Assembly: GCA_903928915.1 (NCBI GenBank)
Contig: CAIYSL010000125.1
Coordinates: forward strand, 47,195-111,194
Source: an uncultured Syntrophobacterales bacterium
Lineage (GTDB): Bacteria; Desulfobacterota; Syntrophia; Syntrophales; UBA5619
Direction of reading: 5' to 3'
DNA length: 64,000 nt
Shown: positions 59,237 to 64,000 of the stretch, piece after piece
How positions within the stretch are numbered: position 1 is the first letter of the stretch
Layout: each line of letters opens with the position of its first letter
The notes under the pieces: generated by a model
What the model saw: only the letters and a program-made list of their open reading frames with translations
Told to the model about the DNA's origin: nothing
Databases searched by the model: none
Position numbers and translations under genes: made by a program

Positions 59237-59249
59237 TGATTGGTTGTCA
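59237..59249. promoter_or_regulatory. Putative TetR operator upstream of the acyl-CoA dehydrogenase gene
   Basis: TGATTGGTTGTCA, 10/13 identical to TGACTGCTGGTCA at 60150-60162. Confidence 0.45.
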
Positions 59250-59293
59250 CAAACGCCGCACCCGACCGGCCCGTCCGCTAAACAGCACGGATT

Positions 59294-59938
59294 TCAGCGG
59301 GGCCGGTCACAGGTCTTCAGCCCCCGAATGTAGATGTCGAGCCCTAACCGCAAGGTGCTCTGAATTACCTCGGCCCGTTTAGATTCGCCGCCCGTAAACA
59401 GATGGAGTGAGATGATGCCGTTGAGCAACCCCCAGATTGCATTCCTGTTCAACCGGAGGTTGACCGCGGCGGGGAATTCCCCCCGCTCGATGCCATAGCG
59501 GAATATATCCTCTACGATGCTGATGTTTCGGTTAGTGGCCTTGATGATGTGGCTGTTCAGCTCTTCGGGCAGGTTCATGTCGCTGGTGTGCAGCATGAAC
59601 GTCATCAGGATCCTGAACAGTTCGCGATCGGAGAGGAACAGATCCACGTAGATCCCGGCAAAGCGGAGGAGTGCTTCGGATGCACTCGGTGAGTCGGTAA
59701 GAAGGTCGCTGAAGTGTTCGTGGAACTTATCGATGTCGCCCAGCAGAATCTGGGTGTAGATCTCCTCCTTGCTGTTGAAATAGAGGTAGATCGACCCCTT
59801 GCTGAGCTCGGCCTTCTTGGCAATGCTGTCAACGGTGACCGGCTTGAACCCCCGTTCGAAAAAGAGCTTCCGTGCGGCCTTCAGGATGGCGTTACGCCGG
59901 TTGTCGCGTTCCCGTTTTCTGCGTTCTTCCAGTCCCAA
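59294..59938 (-). CDS. TetR/AcrR family transcriptional regulator
   Basis: RRNAILKAARKLFFERGFKPVTVDSIAKKAELSKGSIYLYFNSKEEIYTQIL HTH. Confidence 0.95.
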   Translation of the reverse strand: MGLEERRKRERDNRRNAILKAARKLFFERGFKPVTVDSIAKKAELSKGSIYLYFNSKEEIYTQILLGDIDKFHEHFSDLLTDSPSASEALLRFAGIYVDLFLSDRELFRILMTFMLHTSDMNLPEELNSHIIKATNRNISIVEDIFRYGIERGEFPAAVNLRLNRNAIWGLLNGIISLHLFTGGESKRAEVIQSTLRLGLDIYIRGLKTCDRPR

Positions 59939-60135
59939 GAGATGCCCCCTTCAGTGACGGTCGGGCGAGGAAGGTTACCCTCGTGCGGCCGATCGGGCGC
60001 GCGATGCAACACGGGGCCGGCTGCGGGCCGGCTGTACCTGCGGGAGGTGTCCGGAAGAGGGAGAGCAGCATCCCGCATGGGACGCCGGGCAGTCGGTATT
60101 GACCCGACTGCCATGACCCTCGACCAGATTCTGAA

Positions 60136-60199
60136 CAGCGGTCATTATATGACTGCTGGTCATTGGGCAGTCAATAGCGGATTCTTTTTCCGCTGTCAA
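60136..60199 (-). promoter_or_regulatory. Promoter/operator region of the tetR-fad operon
   Basis: Minus strand TTGACA-N17-TATTGA then TGACTGCCCAATGACCAGCAGTCATATAATGACCGCTG; 23-bp palindrome CAGCnGTCAT-TAT-ATGACnGCTG encloses a perfect TATAAT. Confidence 0.7.
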
Positions 60200-60228
60200 G
60201 CGAATATTCGCATGGGCGGGGGATTAAT

Positions 60229-61029
60229 TCATCGCACCGTGTGGAGGGCACCGGGGCACTGCTCCGGTCTTACCGCGCGGATGAGCAGGACGACCGAAAG
60301 GGCGCGAGGCGCCAGCCAGTTGTCGAGGCGAACGGGCAGGCGGTACAGGCGGTTCAGCCCGATGAACGTCTGCCGGATGATCCGCTCTGCGACGCCGCCT
60401 CCTGACGCGGGCCTCCGGCCGGTCCCCCTCCGTCCGAAGGCGGAGATGCCTGCCGTAACCAGGATCATCGTCAGCTTCTCCAGGGGGCCAAGGATCTTGA
60501 CGATCTCGACCGGGATCAGCCCCGCGCCCCGCAGCCGATCCTCCATCTCGGAGAGCTCGTACCGGCGATAATGTCGGACAAACCGATCGTCGCAGGCAAA
60601 GTAGGCCTTCCGGTGGGGAAAGGTAAGGATGAGCGAACCTCCGCGCCGGAGTATTGCTGCCATCTCCCGGAAGGCCGGGAGGTCGTCGGGAATATGCTCG
60701 AGAACTTCCGAACAGACGATCCGGGTGAACGAGTCGGGTTTGAAGGGCAGACGGCCCGCATCGGCGACTACGCACATCTCCATCCCCCGGCGGTCTTTCA
60801 GGTTCTTGAGGGCCGCAAACGAGAGATCGGAGAACACGGTACCCTGCGCGTCGTCAACCGTGGGCGACAGACCGCTGCCGATTTCGAGGGTCGGCCCCTT
60901 CCCGACACCCCGCAGGCAGATGCCGATGGCCCTCTTCCGCAGGAGGTAGTTGTACAGGAAATTCTTCAGTACCACGTAGGTGTCGTCGGCGAAGAACTCC
61001 TCGAACCGGTTGCCGCGGGCCGCGCTCAT
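60229..61029 (-). CDS. SAM-dependent methyltransferase (class I)
   Basis: GPTLEIGSGLSPTVDDAQGTVFSDLSFAALKNLK...FTRIVCSEVLEHIPDDLPAFREMAAILRRGGSLILTFPH. Confidence 0.9.
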   Translation of the reverse strand: MSAARGNRFEEFFADDTYVVLKNFLYNYLLRKRAIGICLRGVGKGPTLEIGSGLSPTVDDAQGTVFSDLSFAALKNLKDRRGMEMCVVADAGRLPFKPDSFTRIVCSEVLEHIPDDLPAFREMAAILRRGGSLILTFPHRKAYFACDDRFVRHYRRYELSEMEDRLRGAGLIPVEIVKILGPLEKLTMILVTAGISAFGRRGTGRRPASGGGVAERIIRQTFIGLNRLYRLPVRLDNWLAPRALSVVLLIRAVRPEQCPGALHTVR

Positions 61030-61778
61030 CTCTCCACCGGAAACAACGGCGAACGGATGATGCCCATCTTAGCGAGGCGGAAGACCACGGCCGTCGCCAG
61101 ACATCCGATGCCGTAGCGGATGCTGCGCCTGAGGCTGATCGACGAGGCCTCAGCAAAATAGTTGGTCGGACAGCTTACTTCGGCGACGGTATATCCCAGC
61201 CAGATGACCTGCGCCAGCATCTGGTTGTCGAAGAGAAAGTCGTCGGAGTTGTGCTCCAAGTTCAGGGATTCGAGCAGTTCCCGGGAAAAGGCCCGATAGC
61301 CGGTATGGTACTCGGAGAGCTTGGCGCCGGTGAGCATGTTCTCGGCCAGGGTGAGAAAACGGTTGGCCAGATACTTCCAGGCGGGCATCCCGCCTTTGAG
61401 TGCATATCCGCCCAGGATGCGCGATCCCAGCACACAGTGGTACAGGCCGTTGCCGATCAGGGCGGCGAGTGCCGGGATCAGCTTCGGCGTGTACTGATAG
61501 TCGGGATGGACCATGATGACGATGTCGGCGCCTTCTTCCAGGGCCATCCGGTAGCAGCTCTTCTGGTTACCGCCGTACCCCCGGTTGCGTTCATGGACAT
61601 GCACCCGCGTATGGGGCAGGCCGGCAGCGATCCGGGCAGTCTGGTCCCGGCTTGCGTCATCCACGAGAATCACCGAATCCACGATCCCCTGCTCCATGAC
61701 CTCGTCATAGGTCCTCCGCAGGGTCTTGGCCGCATTGTAGGCCGGCATGACGACTACGATCTTCTTGTTTCGGTACAT
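61026..61778 (-). CDS. Glycosyltransferase family 2 (DPM1/DPG synthase-like)
   Basis: KKIVVVMPAYNAAKTLRRTYDEV...SVILVDDASRDQTARIA...RNRGYGGNQKSCYRMALEEGADIVIMVHPDYQY. Confidence 0.92.
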   Translation of the reverse strand: MYRNKKIVVVMPAYNAAKTLRRTYDEVMEQGIVDSVILVDDASRDQTARIAAGLPHTRVHVHERNRGYGGNQKSCYRMALEEGADIVIMVHPDYQYTPKLIPALAALIGNGLYHCVLGSRILGGYALKGGMPAWKYLANRFLTLAENMLTGAKLSEYHTGYRAFSRELLESLNLEHNSDDFLFDNQMLAQVIWLGYTVAEVSCPTNYFAEASSISLRRSIRYGIGCLATAVVFRLAKMGIIRSPLFPVER

Positions 61779-61821
61779 GATCGTTCGATACCCTCACCGT
61801 GCATCACAGGCAGGCACTATG

Positions 61822-63603
61822 TTACGACCCCGGTTCGCCGCGTTTTCCGCTGCGGCCCCCGGTCTCCCGAAGGATTTTATCCAGGTTTTCCCGGGCCTCG
61901 GGATAGTTCGGCTCAACCCGGATGGCCGCCCGGATATGGCGGACCGCCTCTTCCACCTCTCCGGTGGTGAACAGGGCAATGCCATAGTTGTTGAGGAGCT
62001 CCGGATCCTCCGTCCCGCGGAGCAGGGCCTTCCGGTACAATGCGATCGCGTCGGCGGCTCTTCCCTGGCGCAGCCGCACATCTCCCAGATGCTTCAGCGC
62101 CGGGACATAGGCCGGGTCGATCTCGAGCGCCTTTTCGAGCAGCGGAGACGCCGCGGCCTCGCGGCCCTGAATCAGCAGGAGACGGCCGAGCGCGTTGTAC
62201 GCCTGCCTGAACGCCGGTCGCAACCGGGTCGCTTCACGGTAGCGCGCCTCGGCGCCCCGCAGGTCGCCTGCCTTCTCCAGTGATTCTCCCAGGATGAACT
62301 GGGCCATGAAATTGTTTTCGGTATTGGCGAGGGCTTGCCCGAACAACGTGGTGGTGTCCTTCCAATAGCCGACCTGCCCGTGTGCCAGCATAGTCAGGAG
62401 AAGGACCAGCACCCCCGAACCGACGGCCCCGATCATCCGTTTCAGTCGCAGCCCCCGCAGGAGGTCGCCGATCGCCCATATCACCCCGATGAAGATACCG
62501 ATCAGCGGCAGGTAGGTATACCGGTCCGCCATGGCCTGCGAGCCCACCTTCACGATGCCGATGACCGGCACCAACGTCCCCAGGTACCACAGCCACCCCA
62601 CAAGCAGATAGGGCCGTTCCTTCGCAAGGGAGACCGACAGCAACGTGACCGCCGCCAGCAGGACACCGGCGACCGCCAGTTCCCCGGCCGGCGCCATTCC
62701 GTGGTAGGGGTAGAATACGGCAAGCCCCGCGGGCCAAAAGGTCTTTCCCAGGTAGGCCGCATAGGAGACCACCGCATTCGCCAGGCGGTCCCCCACCGCG
62801 ACCATCGCCAGGGGAGCCACGGCCTGGTCCTCCTTCTGGATCAGGAAGGTGACAACGCTCACGGCGGCCGAAAGCAGGAGCAGCGGGACCTTTTCCCCCG
62901 CCAGTCGGCCCCAGACCGCCCCCCCTCCGGCCGCCCGTCCGAGCGGCCAGACATCCAGCAGCAGCAGCACGAAAGGAAAGGTCACCGCCATCGGCTTTGC
63001 CAACAGTGCGCAAATGAAGCAGAGCCCTACCCCGAGATAGCGGACAATGCCGGGTCGTTCCGCGTAGGCGGCGTACCCCCACAATCCCGCCATCCAGAAC
63101 AGGCCGCAGAGCACATCTTTGCGTTCCGCCACCCAGGCCACTGACTCTACATGGAGCGGGTGAAGCAAGAACAGCGCCGCCACCATGGCGCTATGCCACG
63201 GCGCGGCCGTCATCCTGGTCAGGGCCGCACAGAGGATAAGACCGCCGAGCAGATGCAGCAGTACGCTGGTCCAGTGATAGCCCGCGGGCTCGATGCCGAA
63301 CAGCTCCCGGTCGATCAGCAGCGATACCCAGGTGAGGGGATGCCAGTTGCTTGCGTGGGTGGTCGTGAAGGCCCAGCGGAGCGTCTGCCAACTCAACCCC
63401 TGCCGCAGGTGGTCGTTCGCGGTCACGTATTGCGGATCGTCGAAGGCGATGAACCCGTTTGCCGCCACGCCTCGGTAGGCCGCCAGCACCAGCCCCGACA
63501 GAAGCAGGGCGATGAGGATTTTTCCCTTCGCATCGTCCGCAATCCGCATCCCGTTCTTCTCGTTCACCCGCTCCGGGCTATATTCCCGGTCGTGTACATA
63601 CAA
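61822..63603 (-). CDS. Membrane GT-C-like / TPR protein (TMTC-like); start possibly 63549
   Basis: GFIAFDDPQYVTANDHLRQGL...NWHPLTWVSLLIDRELFG...LLHPLHVESVAWVAERKDVLCGLFW...KPMAVTFPFVLLLLDVWPLGR; four or more C-terminal TPRs. Confidence 0.88.
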   Translation of the reverse strand: MYVHDREYSPERVNEKNGMRIADDAKGKILIALLLSGLVLAAYRGVAANGFIAFDDPQYVTANDHLRQGLSWQTLRWAFTTTHASNWHPLTWVSLLIDRELFGIEPAGYHWTSVLLHLLGGLILCAALTRMTAAPWHSAMVAALFLLHPLHVESVAWVAERKDVLCGLFWMAGLWGYAAYAERPGIVRYLGVGLCFICALLAKPMAVTFPFVLLLLDVWPLGRAAGGGAVWGRLAGEKVPLLLLSAAVSVVTFLIQKEDQAVAPLAMVAVGDRLANAVVSYAAYLGKTFWPAGLAVFYPYHGMAPAGELAVAGVLLAAVTLLSVSLAKERPYLLVGWLWYLGTLVPVIGIVKVGSQAMADRYTYLPLIGIFIGVIWAIGDLLRGLRLKRMIGAVGSGVLVLLLTMLAHGQVGYWKDTTTLFGQALANTENNFMAQFILGESLEKAGDLRGAEARYREATRLRPAFRQAYNALGRLLLIQGREAAASPLLEKALEIDPAYVPALKHLGDVRLRQGRAADAIALYRKALLRGTEDPELLNNYGIALFTTGEVEEAVRHIRAAIRVEPNYPEARENLDKILRETGGRSGKRGEPGS

Positions 63604-63633
63604 AAAGGGCGGGGGTTTTCTCCGCCCCCGCCC
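63602..63633 (-). terminator. Intrinsic terminator between pilin and TMTC-like genes
   Basis: Minus strand GGGCGGGGG-CGGAGAAAA-CCCCCGCCC-TTTTT. Confidence 0.8.
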
Positions 63634-63655
63634 GCTCCTGTCGTCCTTACCCCGA

Positions 63656-64000
63656 CTACGGTGTGATCACACCGGCGGAATCGATCGAGTAGGTTGTCGC
63701 CGCTGCGCCCGCGTTGCTGTTCTTCGCCGTCATGGCGAGCGTGCTCTGCGTGCCGGCGGTGATCGTCAGCACTACGTCGGCAGTGGGCTGATAGCCGCCG
63801 GCCTTCAGTGCCGCCGCATCGACCGTTGCCGCGGGATTGTCGGCAAAATAGGCCTGTGCCGCCGTGTAGGCGTTCTTCAGGTCCGCCTTTGCCCCTGCGT
63901 TGTAGCCCCGGGCCTTGTAAGCGGTGAACTGCGGGATGGCGATTGCCGCCAGGATGCCGATGATTGCGATAACGATCATGAGTTCGATCAGGGTGAAACC
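63656..64000 (-). CDS. Type IV pilin (N-terminal leader beyond window edge)
   Basis: GFTLIELMIVIAIIGILAAIAIPQFTAYKARGYNAGAKADLKNAYTAAQAYFADNPA... Confidence 0.93.
   Translation of the reverse strand, partial: GFTLIELMIVIAIIGILAAIAIPQFTAYKARGYNAGAKADLKNAYTAAQAYFADNPAATVDAAALKAGGYQPTADVVLTITAGTQSTLAMTAKNSNAGAAATTYSIDSAGVITP

Overview
This is a 64 kb, GC-rich, densely coded chromosomal segment. Gene content and order (rseP-dxr-cdsA-uppS / frr-pyrH-tsf-rpsB, a bifunctional rel/spoT, TAXI-TRAP, type IV pilin, anaerobe-style beta-oxidation genes) look like a Desulfobacterota/deltaproteobacterial-type organism; this placement is inference only. About 1-29 kb is mostly core housekeeping on the minus strand. 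It includes thioredoxin-like, tRNA-Pro, rdgB, rph, amidase, rel/spoT, proS, ispG, a purF-like gene, aspartate aminotransferase, coaD, rsmD, asd, pssA/psd, tsaB, rseP, dxr, cdsA, uppS, frr, pyrH, tsf, rpsB, argJ, secA and an M23 peptidase. About 29-53 kb is more accessory: an EF-G paralogue, mogA, a BKACE / hydroxyacid dehydrogenase / acyl-CoA ligase / Ldh_2 / TAXI-TRAP catabolic neighbourhood, two secreted beta-propeller-type proteins, MFS transporters, an ABC exporter-transglutaminase operon, kdsD and tRNA-Val. About 53-60 kb is a TetR-linked beta-oxidation operon. About 60-64 kb carries a methyltransferase, a GT2, a TMTC-like TPR/GT-C protein and a type IV pilin cut by the window edge. Main leads: (i) the pilin / TMTC-like GT-C / DPM1-like GT2 / methyltransferase run as a candidate pilin O-glycosylation cassette; (ii) the BKACE catabolic cluster of unknown substrate; (iii) a PurF homologue whose glutaminase nucleophile Cys is replaced by Gly while apparent Fe-S cysteines are kept; (iv) an ABC exporter/transglutaminase operon behind a perfect TTGACA-N17-TATAAT promoter; (v) operator-like palindromes controlling the fad genes; (vi) two probable CTG start codons; (vii) an in-frame gctA/gctB fusion remnant; (viii) a coupled 37-aa small ORF. 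No CRISPR array, rRNA, prophage or transposase was seen. All assignments come from reading translations and motifs, with no database search.
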